DNA of 49,152 nucleotides from Acidobacteriota bacterium (GCA_002726085.1 PBRZ01000068.1:12416-61567), one strand, 5' to 3'. Numbered from the stretch's first letter, positions 1 through 9,076 are shown. Program-made: numbers and translations. Notes: generated by a model not told the origin, from the sequence alone.

Positions 1-221
1 CCCAGTGGACGCCCCCGGGCGATGCCGCGCCAGGCATGTGGTACAAAGTGCTCATGTTTCCCGATGGCGCCAACGTGATCAGTGAGACATTTGAATGGAA
101 CGCCAGCAGCGCCAGGCTTCCAGACATACCGCTCGCTGATCGGACGACGGGCACAATCAACGTCGCGATCTACTTCAGCGGCGGCTATGCCTACTCGGAA
201 TACCTGCCGTTCGTCTGGTAA
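1..221 (+). CDS. C-terminal end of an unidentified protein (partial)
   Basis: The frame beginning at base 3 is open from the window edge to a TAA at 219-221, so this is the last 72 or so residues of a gene that starts upstream. The visible part is rich in aromatic and small residues and ends in Tyr-Leu-Pro-Phe-Val-Trp, which looks like a beta-rich domain of an exported protein. An internal ATG at 36 is not a convincing start because the frame is open before it and no ribosome site precedes it. The next gene starts 40 bases downstream on the same strand and could be co-transcribed. I do not recognise the family. Confidence 0.55.
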   Translation, partial: QWTPPGDAAPGMWYKVLMFPDGANVISETFEWNASSARLPDIPLADRTTGTINVAIYFSGGYAYSEYLPFVW

Positions 222-261
222 CCTGCCGGGCCGGCGGCACTCATCTTCTGGGAGTCTTGCC

Positions 262-2016
262 ATGAAACCGCACCGTTCCGCTTCACCATATGTCCTCGTC
301 TTTGTGACCGCCGTCCTGCTCTTCGGTTCGGGCGCGCCCGTCGCGCTGGCTCAGTCCGACGGCGACTTCGTGCCCGTCACAGACGCCATGCTCCAGAACC
401 CGTCGCCGGACGACTGGCTCATGTGGCGCCGCACGCTCAACGGCTGGGGCTACAGCCCGCTCGATCAGGTCGACCGTGACAATGTGGGCGACCTGCAGCT
501 GGTCTGGACGCGAGCGCTACGGCGGGGCGCTCAAGAGGGCACCCCACTGGCCTACGGCGGCACGCTCTACATGCCGAACCCAAATGAAGTGGTGCAGGCG
601 ATCGATGCGGTGACCGGCGACCTGAAGTGGGAGTATCGGCGCGACATTCCCGAGGACGTTCCCGAAGTGATGGGCGGGCTGACCGAGAACAACCGGAACA
701 TCGCGATCTACGGCAACTTGATCATTGACACTGCCAACGACGACTACTTGTATGCCCTCGACGCGGCGACCGGCGAGCTGGCCTGGGAGCGGCAGATCTT
801 CGACTACAAGGTGCACCCGGCGCGGCATTCCTCGGGGCCGATCATCGCCAACGGCAAGATCATCTCCGGGCGGAGCTGCCGGCCGCTGGCCGGGCCCGTC
901 TCTTGCGTCATCCTCGCGCACGACGCCACAACCGGCGACGAGCTGTGGCGCACCGCGCTGGTGCCGGCACCGGGCGAACCGGGTGACGAGACCTGGGGCG
1001 GCGTGCCCTACGAGGAGCGGATGCACGTCGGCTCCTGGATGGTGCCGAGCTACGACCCGGATCTGAACCTCGTCTATGTGGGTACGTCCGTCACGTCACC
1101 GGCGCCGAAGTTCATGCTCGGCGGGCACGAGCTGCGGCACCTGTACCACAACTCGACGCTAGCCATCGACGGCGACACGGGTGAGATCCGGTGGTACTAC
1201 CAGCACCTGAACGACCACTGGGACCTCGACCACCCCTACGAGCGGTTGCTGGTCGACACGGCGGTGGCGCCGGATGCCAGCCAGGTGTCCTGGATCAATC
1301 CGCGGCTGACTCCAGGCGAGCAGCGCCGGGTAATCACCGGCATTCCGGGGAAGACCGGTGTCGTGTATACGCTCGACCGGGAGACCGGCGAGTTCCTCTG
1401 GGCCACGCCGACGATCACGCAGAACGTGATCAGCAACATCGACGGCGCCACCGGTGCCGTCACCGAGAACTCGGAGGTGGTCTTCACCGGTCTGGGGCAG
1501 GAGGTGCTGTCGTGCCCCTCCTGGGGTGGCGGCAAGAATTGGCCGGCCGGCGCCTACAGCCCGCTGACCAACACCATGTTCTACCCGCTGCAGCAGACCT
1601 GCGCGCGGGTGCTGTCGACGATGGACGGGGGGCTCGCCATCTACCGCCTCGCCGCCCGAATGCAGCTGGCGCCTGGCACCGACCAGCTCGGGACCGTGCG
1701 GGGGATTTCCGCCGAGACGGGGGAGACGACCTGGCTGCGCGAGCAGCGGGCGGCCACCTACGCGCTGGTTGCCACCGGTGGCGGACTGGTGTTCGGGGGC
1801 GGCGGCAGCGGCCGGTTCCGCGCCCTCGACCAGGAGACCGGCGAGGTGCTGTGGGAGATCAACCTCGGCTCGCCGGTGACAGGCTTTCCGATCACGTATG
1901 CGGTCGACGGCAAGCAGTATGTGGTGGCGAGCACCGGCGCTCGGAGGGAGGGGTTGACGCCAGAGCTGAGCCCAAGCGCCGGCAATAACCTGTTCGTGTT
2001 CGCGCTTCCGGACTAA
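262..2016 (+). CDS. Exported PQQ-type quinoprotein dehydrogenase (no haem domain)
   Basis: The product is a 584-aa eight-bladed beta-propeller of the PQQ-dependent alcohol dehydrogenase family, expected to oxidise an alcohol or similar substrate in the periplasm. Residues 1-30 form a signal peptide ending Val-Ala-Leu-Ala. Blade 'tryptophan-docking' motifs (A-x-D-x-x-T-G-x-x-x-W) recur throughout. The W320-D321-L322-D323 segment lies where these enzymes keep their catalytic Asp, and C206/C215 form the spaced Cys pair of this subgroup. The ATG at 262 is chosen because GGGAG precedes it and it opens the signal peptide; the frame is open further upstream to 82 without a good site. There is no CxxCH, so electrons must go to a separate cytochrome. 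It is strongly similar along its length to the gene at 16001-17782. The substrate cannot be told from sequence. Confidence 0.88.
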   Translation: MKPHRSASPYVLVFVTAVLLFGSGAPVALAQSDGDFVPVTDAMLQNPSPDDWLMWRRTLNGWGYSPLDQVDRDNVGDLQLVWTRALRRGAQEGTPLAYGGTLYMPNPNEVVQAIDAVTGDLKWEYRRDIPEDVPEVMGGLTENNRNIAIYGNLIIDTANDDYLYALDAATGELAWERQIFDYKVHPARHSSGPIIANGKIISGRSCRPLAGPVSCVILAHDATTGDELWRTALVPAPGEPGDETWGGVPYEERMHVGSWMVPSYDPDLNLVYVGTSVTSPAPKFMLGGHELRHLYHNSTLAIDGDTGEIRWYYQHLNDHWDLDHPYERLLVDTAVAPDASQVSWINPRLTPGEQRRVITGIPGKTGVVYTLDRETGEFLWATPTITQNVISNIDGATGAVTENSEVVFTGLGQEVLSCPSWGGGKNWPAGAYSPLTNTMFYPLQQTCARVLSTMDGGLAIYRLAARMQLAPGTDQLGTVRGISAETGETTWLREQRAATYALVATGGGLVFGGGGSGRFRALDQETGEVLWEINLGSPVTGFPITYAVDGKQYVVASTGARREGLTPELSPSAGNNLFVFALPD

Positions 2017-2114
2017 GAACGAAAGAAATTGTGCCGGTGCCGTACCCACGGCTCGAGCGGATGCACCACCGTGGACGACCTGCGGCCGAACGGCTCACCC
2101 GACGGAGGCCCCCG

Positions 2115-2813
2115 ATGAGAATCCTTTGTTGCGCGGTGCTGGCGAGCCTGGCGTGGACCGGCGTCGGCGTTGCGTCGGCACAGGACTATCCCCACGCGTT
2201 TCCGCGGGAGGGAGCCGAGCAGATTTTCGAGAACGAGCGGGTCATCGTTTGGGACGCGACCTGGCCTGACGGCGTGGCACAGCCCTATCATCGGCATCGC
2301 TACGACATGACCGGTGTGTTTTTTCGCTGGGGTCCGCTCAGGGTCACGCGGCTCGACGGTACGTTCACGGTCAGCGAGGTCCCGTTCGAGATTCCGTGGG
2401 TCTTCTTCCAGGCCAAAGGGGTGACCCATAAGGAAGAGGGCATTGGCACGCCGGAGCGTCATTCCATCATGATCGACATGAAGGACTACGCGGCGCCCTC
2501 CCGCGAGCTGCCTGCCGACATCGCACCTGCGTTTCCCCGCGAGGGCGCTGAAGAGGAACTCGACAGTCCGCGGGTCATGGTCTGGGACGTCAGCTGGTCA
2601 CCAGGTCAGGACGTGCCGCTCCATGTGCACACTCGGGACACGGTAGCGGTCTTCGTTAACGGTGGAACCATTCGCCAGCGGGAGCCGGATGGCTCCGAAG
2701 ACACCACGACCTACGCGTCGGAGGACGTCGTGTTCATTCCGGCCGGCACCGCGCACACGTCGTTGGTGACCAGTGGGTCGCCGCGCGCGATGTTTTACGA
2801 ATTGAAAGACTGA
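2115..2813 (+). CDS. Exported two-domain cupin protein
   Basis: This 232-aa protein has a signal peptide (residues 1-21, ending Ala-Ser-Ala) and two successive cupin-like halves, each introduced by a similar 'AFPREGAE' phrase. The N-terminal half has H-R-H-R-Y after 'AQPY'. The C-terminal half has H-V-H-T-R and a later 'IPAGTAHTS', the usual metal-ligand arrangement of a cupin barrel. The ATG at 2115 follows GGAGG at 2104-2108 with ideal spacing; an upstream in-frame start at 2031 has no such site. It lies about 100 bases after the quinoprotein on the same strand and could be in its operon. Cupins range from dioxygenases and isomerases to plain binding proteins, so the reaction is unknown. 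Confidence 0.8.
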   Translation: MRILCCAVLASLAWTGVGVASAQDYPHAFPREGAEQIFENERVIVWDATWPDGVAQPYHRHRYDMTGVFFRWGPLRVTRLDGTFTVSEVPFEIPWVFFQAKGVTHKEEGIGTPERHSIMIDMKDYAAPSRELPADIAPAFPREGAEEELDSPRVMVWDVSWSPGQDVPLHVHTRDTVAVFVNGGTIRQREPDGSEDTTTYASEDVVFIPAGTAHTSLVTSGSPRAMFYELKD

Positions 2814-2866
2814 GGGCAGCGGGTGAGTCGGCGCGCCACACCGTGCATCGACTTGCCCGCGCCGAT

Positions 2867-3838
2867 TCACGGATCCACGTGCACTTCGGCGAGCCCGATG
2901 CCGCGCTCGCCGGCTATCGCGTACAGCAGGTAGACGCGGCCGTTCTCCTCGAAGATGGCGGGGTCGCGTAGCTGGTTGACCGGGACGTCGATTGAGCCGC
3001 CGCGCGACGGTTCCACCGGCAGATCGACCCCCTCCCAGGGGCGTGCGGGGCGCAGGACCTCGACGCGCGGCGATTCCCGCCACCCCATCCAGTCGCCGGT
3101 GAGGTCGATGGTCGAGACCAGCACCCGCTCGGGCGCGTCGCGGCGCTGGGTGAAGAAGACGAACAGGCGGTTGCCGCGACGCAGGATGGCCGAGTGCCGC
3201 ATGTCCGGGGTGAACAGCTGCGGTCCTTGCTCGAAGCCGGTGAGCCCGTCGCGCGAACGATAGAATACGCCCGGCATCGCCAGCGCGTAGACAAGACCAT
3301 CGTGCCGGAACGCGCGGAAGTACGGCCGGCCAAGCACCTCGGGTCTGCCTTCGAATCGCAGGCCATCCTGAGACACCGCGACTCGCGTGAGCTGCCGACC
3401 CGCATCCCGCCCATGGACATACATCATGATGCGGCGTCTGGCGTCGTCGACGTGCACGTCCGGCGAGGCAATATGTGCGTAGGCGCCTTCGGGCGCGCAC
3501 GGCGGACAGGTAGTGGGGAAGTGCGACTGAGACAATTGCAGCGTGCCCGGTTCGTGTGTGGTCCAGGGGCCGGTCAGGTCGTCCGCGTAGGCCAGTCGAA
3601 TGTAGGTGCCGCGATGGTCAGCGAAGTAGAGGTAGTAGCGTCCCAGCGGGTTTTCTATCCAGTCGGGCACGCGGATCAGCGACGGGCCGGCGATGTTGCT
3701 GCCCATCGAGCCGTCCATCTCCGGCGTGATGATCGGTCGGTCGAGCAGACGCTCGACATGGATGGTCTGCGCCGCCGCGTCCGATCCCAGCGCGAACATG
3801 AGCGCGAGCGACACGACGGACATGAGGACGGTTCGCAT
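2867..3838 (-). CDS. Exported glycosyl hydrolase family 43-like five-bladed propeller
   Basis: The gene encodes 323 residues with a signal peptide (about residues 1-23, ending Asp-Ala-Ala-Ala-Gln). The rest resembles the GH43/GH32/GH62/GH68 five-bladed propeller: 'YYLYFADHRG', 'IRLAYADDLTGPW', 'ASPDVHVDD' and a late 'RDPAIFEENGRVYLLY' are typical blade motifs of these proteins. Acidic residues of the kind used in catalysis are present (Asp in ASPD, Asp in RDPA, Glu in FEENG), but I cannot assign them with certainty. The ATG at 3838 is preceded by GGAGAAGAG. It is downstream of, and parallel to, the cytochrome-quinoprotein gene (29-bp gap), so the two probably form an operon. A carbohydrate-binding or glycosidase role is inferred from fold only. 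Confidence 0.72.
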   Translation of the reverse strand: MRTVLMSVVSLALMFALGSDAAAQTIHVERLLDRPIITPEMDGSMGSNIAGPSLIRVPDWIENPLGRYYLYFADHRGTYIRLAYADDLTGPWTTHEPGTLQLSQSHFPTTCPPCAPEGAYAHIASPDVHVDDARRRIMMYVHGRDAGRQLTRVAVSQDGLRFEGRPEVLGRPYFRAFRHDGLVYALAMPGVFYRSRDGLTGFEQGPQLFTPDMRHSAILRRGNRLFVFFTQRRDAPERVLVSTIDLTGDWMGWRESPRVEVLRPARPWEGVDLPVEPSRGGSIDVPVNQLRDPAIFEENGRVYLLYAIAGERGIGLAEVHVDP

Positions 3839-3867
3839 CTCTTCTCCGCGTGGTGCCGACGGCCGAA

Positions 3868-5856
3868 TCACTCCGGCAGCGCGAACGCCCAGAACCCCAG
3901 ACCTGACGCGATCGCGACGTACTGCCGGCCGCCCACCATGTAGGTCATCGGCGACGCCTTCCAGTCCTGGTTGGCCTGAAAGTGCCAGAGCGGTTCGCCA
4001 GTGTGGGCATCGAGCGCGGCGAAGGCGCCGCTGTCTTCTCCAAAGAACACCAGATCGCCGCCGGTCGAGAGCACGCCTGAATAGGTTTGCGCCTGTCCGG
4101 TTTGGGCGTAGCTCCAGACGACGTCGCCGGTCTGGATGTCGATGGCGCGGATGAATTTCTGGTTCGGCGAGCCGTCCGCCAGCCGCACGGTGCCCCCCAG
4201 CCAGCTCCGGCCGCGCTGCCAGTCCTGGTCGTTGCTGGTGTAGGTCATGCACGACTCATGAGCGAGCAGGTAGAAGAGCTTTGTCCCCGGGTGGTAGCTG
4301 GTCGCCCACCAGTTGGTGGCGCCGCGGATGGCCGGACAGACGTCTGTTCCCTTCGTCGTCGGGTTGGTGCCGGGAAGCACGATGGGGCGTCCGGAGTCGT
4401 CCATGCCCGCCGCCCAGGTCTGGTTCACGAACGGCTCGCCGAGCAGGAACTGGCCGTTGGTGCGGTCCAGGACATAAAAGAAGCCGTTGCGGTTCCCCTG
4501 CACGAGCAGCTTGCGCGGGCGGCCTCGGAACTCCTCGTCAAGCAGCAGCAGCGGTTCCTGTGCGTCCCAGTCGTGGGTGTCGTGCGGTGTGAACTGGAAG
4601 TGCCATGCGAGCTCGCCGGTCCGCGGTTTCAGCGCGACCACCGAGTTCGTGTAGAGGTTGTCGCCCGGACGACGGTCGCCGTTCAGGTCGGGACAGGGGT
4701 TGCCAGTCGGCCAGTAGAGCAGCTCGAGCTCGGCGTCGAAGCTGCCGGTGAGCCAGGTCGCGCCGCAGCCACGCCGGAGCACGTCAGCGTCGCCCCAGGT
4801 CTCGGACCCCGGCTCGCCGGGCGCCGGGATGGTCCAGAAGCGCCAGGCTCGCTCACCCGTGGTGGCGTCATAGGCGTCCAGGAAGCCGCGAAGTCCGGTG
4901 TCGCCGGCGCTGATGCCGGCAATGACCAGGTCGTTGACCACCAGCGGGGCGGCGACAGCGCCATAGTGGTCATGGTGGTCGGCCATCTCGGCGTCCCACA
5001 CCAGCTCGCCGCTGAAGCGATTGAGGGCGATGACGTGCGCGTGGTCGGTGACGGTGAACAGCAGCTGGTCGCGCACTGCGACACCGCGATTGAGTCCGAT
5101 GGCCGGGTCGCCGACGAGTCCCTCGGTGCGGGGTTGCGAGTACCGCCAGATCTCCCGTCCCGTCGTCGCGTCGAGGGCATAGACCTGGTTCACGCTCGTG
5201 ACATACATCACGCCGGCAATGACCACCGGCGTGCCCTCGAGCATCGGGACGTCAGGAATCGGAAAGAACCACTGCGCAGTCAGTCGCTCGACTGTGCTCC
5301 GGTCGATCTGGTCGAGGGGACTATGCCGGTTCGAGCTGTCGCTCCCGTTGTACGACGACCAGTCGGCGTAGGGATCGATTGCCGGCTCTCGGTAGGCGTC
5401 CTCCTCCCGGCGCAACAGGTGGAGGCTTCCGTCGGCTGCGCGGAGCTGGGCGTCGAACCCGCTCTCGTTGAGAATGGCGCCGCTGATCGCGCGTCCGTCG
5501 GAAAGCTGTAGAGACCCCGCGCGCGGTCGTGGCGCTCGCGGGTCGCGCGCGGCGGGACCTGCCTCGGCCGCAAGGCTCTTGAGATAGGTGAGAAGGAGGG
5601 CAAGCTCGTCGGCGGGAATCTCGATCGCCGGCATCCCTTTCTCCGGAACCCCTTCGGTGATGATGGTCGCGAGCCGGTCGGTCGCCGACCCTGACAGGGT
5701 CGGCAGAATCGAGTCGGCCCGATCCGAGCCGGCGCCATCGCCGCCATGGCACAGCGCGCACCGAGTCTGATACGACTCCTCGCCATCGGCGGCAGCCAGA
5801 GTCACCGTCGAGGACAACACAGCAACGACAACAAAGGATGGCACTCGCATCGGCAT
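3868..5856 (-). CDS. Exported cytochrome c-PQQ quinoprotein fusion dehydrogenase
   Basis: This 662-aa protein joins an N-terminal class I cytochrome c to a PQQ propeller. After a signal peptide (about residues 1-23) comes the haem motif C33-A-L-C36-H37, with M75 in 'KGMPA' as the likely axial ligand. The propeller begins near residue 160 ('YNGSDSSNRHSPLDQI') and carries repeated A-x-D-x-x-T-G-x-x-x-W motifs. The 'HDTHDWDAQ' segment is a close match to the catalytic Asp region of quinohaemoprotein alcohol dehydrogenases. The usual order in those enzymes is propeller then haem; here the haem comes first. A downstream ATG six bases in (Met3) is an equally good start. It is followed on the same strand by the GH43-like gene. 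Confidence 0.87.
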   Translation of the reverse strand: MPMRVPSFVVVAVLSSTVTLAAADGEESYQTRCALCHGGDGAGSDRADSILPTLSGSATDRLATIITEGVPEKGMPAIEIPADELALLLTYLKSLAAEAGPAARDPRAPRPRAGSLQLSDGRAISGAILNESGFDAQLRAADGSLHLLRREEDAYREPAIDPYADWSSYNGSDSSNRHSPLDQIDRSTVERLTAQWFFPIPDVPMLEGTPVVIAGVMYVTSVNQVYALDATTGREIWRYSQPRTEGLVGDPAIGLNRGVAVRDQLLFTVTDHAHVIALNRFSGELVWDAEMADHHDHYGAVAAPLVVNDLVIAGISAGDTGLRGFLDAYDATTGERAWRFWTIPAPGEPGSETWGDADVLRRGCGATWLTGSFDAELELLYWPTGNPCPDLNGDRRPGDNLYTNSVVALKPRTGELAWHFQFTPHDTHDWDAQEPLLLLDEEFRGRPRKLLVQGNRNGFFYVLDRTNGQFLLGEPFVNQTWAAGMDDSGRPIVLPGTNPTTKGTDVCPAIRGATNWWATSYHPGTKLFYLLAHESCMTYTSNDQDWQRGRSWLGGTVRLADGSPNQKFIRAIDIQTGDVVWSYAQTGQAQTYSGVLSTGGDLVFFGEDSGAFAALDAHTGEPLWHFQANQDWKASPMTYMVGGRQYVAIASGLGFWAFALPE

Positions 5857-6004
5857 CCGTCATGATACGAAGGGTGGAGCCTAAATGACAGATGAGACCG
5901 CCAGCGACGTCCGCGTGGCTGTGAGGGGGCTCACACGCACATGACGGCAATCGATCGTTCCGATGTAAGGGTAGAATGACTCCACAGAGACGGAAACCAC
6001 TGAC

Positions 6005-6961
6005 ATGAAGCGCATCGTTCTGAGCGTCCTCGGCCCCCTGGCTGTCTCGTTGAGTGTGTACGCACAGTCTCCAGCGGCGACCGTTGAGCAAGCCCCCTCT
6101 GCGATCGAACCGGGTAGTCCCGAGACAAGCGCCGCGCAGGCCGACGTGCTCACCAATCCGTGGGGTCTCCCGGAGGACCCGTTGCTCGGCTTCATCGAGA
6201 TTCCGGCCGGAGCCTTCACCATGGGGACCCTCATTGCAGAACCGGAGGGCGACGATGGCGAGCGGCCGCAGCACTCGGTGACGCTGCCCGATTACTTCAT
6301 CGGCAAGTACGAGGTCACAGTGGCGCAATTTGCCGCATTTGTGGGAGACGCCGGCTATCAGGCCGACCCGAGAAGCCTGGCGGGGCCAGCGGATCATCCG
6401 GTTCGGTACGTGACCTGGTTCGACGCTGTCGCCTATTGCGCCTGGCTCACGGAAAGGCTGCGTGGTTGGACCGGGACCCCGTCAGTTCTGGCCAGTCGTC
6501 TGCAAGGCGACGATGAAGAGCCGCGTTGGCAGGTGAGCTTGCCGAGCGAGGCGGAGTGGGAGAAGGCGGCGCGGGGAACCGACGGACGGAGGTATCCTTG
6601 GGGGGACACGCGGGCAGATTCGACGCGGGCGAACTACGGTGGCTCAGGGCCCACGGCTGTAGGCGGCTACCCCGCCGGGGCGAGCCCGTACGAGGTCCTC
6701 GACATGGCCGGGAATGTCCTCGAGTGGACGCGCAGCCTCTGGGGGGCCGATCTCGCGCGACCTCAATTCGGGTATCCCTATGAGCCGGACGACGGTCGAG
6801 AGAATGTGGACGCGCCAGCGACCATCCGTCGGGTGTTGCGTGGCGGGTATTTCTACCTCGGCGCGGTGGGCCTCAGCGCCGCCCACCGCTTCAGATACGA
6901 TCCCGACAACCGTTTCGGTACGCGCGGGTTTCGAGTGGTGGTCTCCCCACTCTCCCCGTGA
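6005..6961 (+). CDS. Exported FGE-sulfatase (SUMF1/EgtB-like) domain protein
   Basis: The 318-aa product has a signal peptide (residues 1-20, ending Val-Tyr-Ala-Gln) and one FGE/SUMF1 domain. The recognisable segments, in order, are 'IPAGAFTMGT', 'YEVTVAQFAAFV', 'PVRYVTWFDAVAYCAWL', 'PSEAEWEKAARG', 'DMAGNVLEWT' and a terminal 'RVLRGGYF...GTRGFRVV'. True formylglycine-generating enzymes use two Cys in the last segment to bind copper. None is visible there ('GLSAAHRFR'), so sulfatase activation is unlikely. Exported members of this family also occur as binding or hydrolytic accessory proteins. The ATG at 6005 has no strong ribosome site, but it directly opens the signal peptide. The function remains open. 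Confidence 0.82.
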   Translation: MKRIVLSVLGPLAVSLSVYAQSPAATVEQAPSAIEPGSPETSAAQADVLTNPWGLPEDPLLGFIEIPAGAFTMGTLIAEPEGDDGERPQHSVTLPDYFIGKYEVTVAQFAAFVGDAGYQADPRSLAGPADHPVRYVTWFDAVAYCAWLTERLRGWTGTPSVLASRLQGDDEEPRWQVSLPSEAEWEKAARGTDGRRYPWGDTRADSTRANYGGSGPTAVGGYPAGASPYEVLDMAGNVLEWTRSLWGADLARPQFGYPYEPDDGRENVDAPATIRRVLRGGYFYLGAVGLSAAHRFRYDPDNRFGTRGFRVVVSPLSP

Positions 6962-7176
6962 CGGCTGAACGCTGCGATACCATGGGCTACTGGCCCGCTG
7001 GCGATGCAGCGGTTTTACGGCGCGTATGCCTCGCGCTGTGTTGGAAGGTGGTCAGGCACAGCACGACGCGGAAGAAGTATGGTCGGTCGGAGGCTATGGG
7101 TATATAACGGTGTTGACCGGCGCCGCCAGGACGGCAGCTCGGGTCAGGGAAACATGCGTGATAGAGGAGAGGGCAG

Positions 7177-8178
7177 ATGAGTCACCGAGTTCTCGTGTCA
7201 ATCATGGCCGTGGCGGTCGTGGTCGGGTTCGCATCACTGGCAGCGACGCCCGCTGCTGCGCAGTCAGAGACGCCACGCACCGCGTGGGGAGCACCGGATC
7301 TTCAGGGTGTCTGGGATTTCCGCACCATCACGCCGATGCAGCGGCCCGAGCGGTACGGGGACCGGGAGTTCCTGACCGCGGAAGAGGCGGCGGCGCTCGA
7401 CCAGGCCGCCGTCGACCGGGAGGCGCGTCTCTGGGACAAACCGGCAGAGCGCACCGAAGCCGGCAACAACGTGGACCGGAGGGGAGCGGGGGAAGCACCT
7501 GGGTCCTACAACCAGTTTTGGATTGACTCGGGCACGAGGACCATCGACACCAACCGCACCTCCCTCATCATTTATCCACCCAACGGCAGGTATCCATCGC
7601 AGACGCCGGCCGCCCGGGAGCGAGGCCAGGCAAGCCGAGCGTACGCGGCCGACCATCCGGCAGACAACCCGGAGGACTTCAGTGCCGGTGTGCGGTGCAT
7701 CCTGGGTTTCAACGCCGGCCCGCCCTTTACGCCGAGCGCGTACAACAACAACATGCAGCTCTTCCAGACCCCCGACCATGTCGTGGTAATGACCGAGATG
7801 GTCCACACGTCGCGTGTCATCCCGCTCGACGGGACCCCGCACCTGGACCCCGACGTGCTTCAGTGGTCGGGCGATTCGCGCGGGCATTGGGATGGCGACA
7901 CGTTGGTGGTCGAGACCCGAAACTTCGACCCCAAGCGCAGGTGGAGAGGCACGACGGCGAGCGCGCGGTTGGTCGAGCGCTTCACCCGGGTCGATGCCGA
8001 CACGCTGGAGTACGAGTTCACCGTGACCGACCCGGAAACCTGGACGGGCTCCTGGACCGCATCGGTGCCGCTGCGTCTGAATCCGGAGCTAATGTTCGAG
8101 TTCGCCTGTCACGAAGGCAACTACTCGATGCCGGTCATGCTGGGGGGCGCCCGAGCCGAGGAGGCGGCTGCCCGATAG
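7177..8178 (+). CDS. Exported PDLQGvW-family protein, copy 1
   Basis: This 333-aa protein begins with a signal peptide (residues 1-29, ending Ala-Ala-Ala-Gln) after AGAGGAGAGGG. It belongs to an uncharacterised exported family with four copies in this window. Shared landmarks are 'PDLQGVWDFRTITPMQRPE' near the N-terminus, 'YNQFW', 'RTSLIIYPPNGRYP', an Arg-Cys pair in 'RCILG', 'SAYNNNMQLFQTP', 'GDSRGHWDGDTLVVETRNF', 'LVERFTR' and a C-terminal 'FEFACHEGNYSM'. The mature protein has just these two conserved Cys and looks beta-rich. No catalytic motif of a known enzyme class is evident. The next gene, a VOC protein, starts 13 bases later, so the two are probably co-transcribed. Confidence 0.8.
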   Translation: MSHRVLVSIMAVAVVVGFASLAATPAAAQSETPRTAWGAPDLQGVWDFRTITPMQRPERYGDREFLTAEEAAALDQAAVDREARLWDKPAERTEAGNNVDRRGAGEAPGSYNQFWIDSGTRTIDTNRTSLIIYPPNGRYPSQTPAARERGQASRAYAADHPADNPEDFSAGVRCILGFNAGPPFTPSAYNNNMQLFQTPDHVVVMTEMVHTSRVIPLDGTPHLDPDVLQWSGDSRGHWDGDTLVVETRNFDPKRRWRGTTASARLVERFTRVDADTLEYEFTVTDPETWTGSWTASVPLRLNPELMFEFACHEGNYSMPVMLGGARAEEAAAR

Positions 8179-8191
8179 CCGGGTCAAGGGT

Positions 8192-9076
8192 ATGCGCGCG
8201 GCTCACAAGGAGCTGGTCGGGGAGAAGGGGCTGATCGCCATCCTTTCGGCTCTGCCTCTGTTGTTGGTGGGTCTCGTGCCGTCAGCGTCGGCGCAACTGT
8301 CACCCCCAAATGCGTCCGGCGTCGCCATGGGACACCTCCACTACCACGTGCGGGATGTCGAGGCCAACACGCGATTCTGGGTGGCGCTTGGCGGCGAGGC
8401 CACGCCTCTCGGCGAGACGAGGGTGGTGAAGTTTCCTGACGTCCTCGTGTTCCTCTCCGAGGGTGAGTCTTCGGGCGGCACCGAGGGATCGGTCGTGAAT
8501 CACATGGCGTTCAGGGTGCGATCGCTGGACACCATTGCCGCGGCCGGGTTCAAGTTCGAGTCTTCGGGTTCGGGCGTGACAAACGTCTTCTCGCCAGAAG
8601 GCGAACGGATCGAGCTGTTCGATGACACGGCAACGAACCTGACCTTCACGGTCGAGGGCGGCGCAGCGGACCCGGTGGCGCAGCGTCACAACGAGCCCGT
8701 GACGGCGCCGATCATCGCGCATCACCTTCATTTCTATCTGATCGACGACGCGGTGGACGAGGCGCAGGCCTGGTACGACACGATGTTCGGCGGTGTCCCC
8801 GGTATGCGCTGGCGCTACGACGCGGTCGACCTGCCCGGAATCAACCTGAATTTTTCCTACAATCCAGCCGCGGGCGGAGCCCCCACCAGGGGGCGCATGC
8901 TGGACCACATCGGCTTCGAGGTGACCAACCTCGAAGCGTTCTGTCGGGAGCTGGAGGCGAAAGGGGTGACGTTTGATGTGCCTTACGGCCGGAGCTCCGG
9001 GGGCATCGGGTTTGCGTTTTTGACCGACCCGTGGGGCACTTACATCGAGCTAACCGAAGGCTTGCGCGGATTGTAG
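8192..9076 (+). CDS. Exported two-domain VOC (glyoxalase/dioxygenase-fold) protein
   Basis: The 294-aa product holds two VOC-fold modules after an N-terminal export signal. Module 1 (about residues 45-150) has 'GHLHYHVRDVEANTRFWVALGG'-type features and ends in 'EGERIELFDD'. Module 2 (about 175-290) has 'HHLHFYLIDD', 'HIGFEVTNLEAF' and 'DPWGTYIELTEGL'. His near each module start and Glu at each module end are the usual VOC metal ligands. The annotated ATG leaves a long n-region before the hydrophobic stretch LIAILSALPLLLVGLVPSA and has only a weak, close AAGGG. Initiation at a non-ATG codon nearer the hydrophobic stretch is possible. VOC proteins are normally cytoplasmic, so export is notable. 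Substrate unknown. Confidence 0.8.
   Translation: MRAAHKELVGEKGLIAILSALPLLLVGLVPSASAQLSPPNASGVAMGHLHYHVRDVEANTRFWVALGGEATPLGETRVVKFPDVLVFLSEGESSGGTEGSVVNHMAFRVRSLDTIAAAGFKFESSGSGVTNVFSPEGERIELFDDTATNLTFTVEGGAADPVAQRHNEPVTAPIIAHHLHFYLIDDAVDEAQAWYDTMFGGVPGMRWRYDAVDLPGINLNFSYNPAAGGAPTRGRMLDHIGFEVTNLEAFCRELEAKGVTFDVPYGRSSGGIGFAFLTDPWGTYIELTEGLRGL

Noticed and set aside
7026-7526. A plus-strand frame overlapping the start of PDLQGvW copy 1
   Set aside because: Out of frame with the supported gene, without domain or ribosome site.
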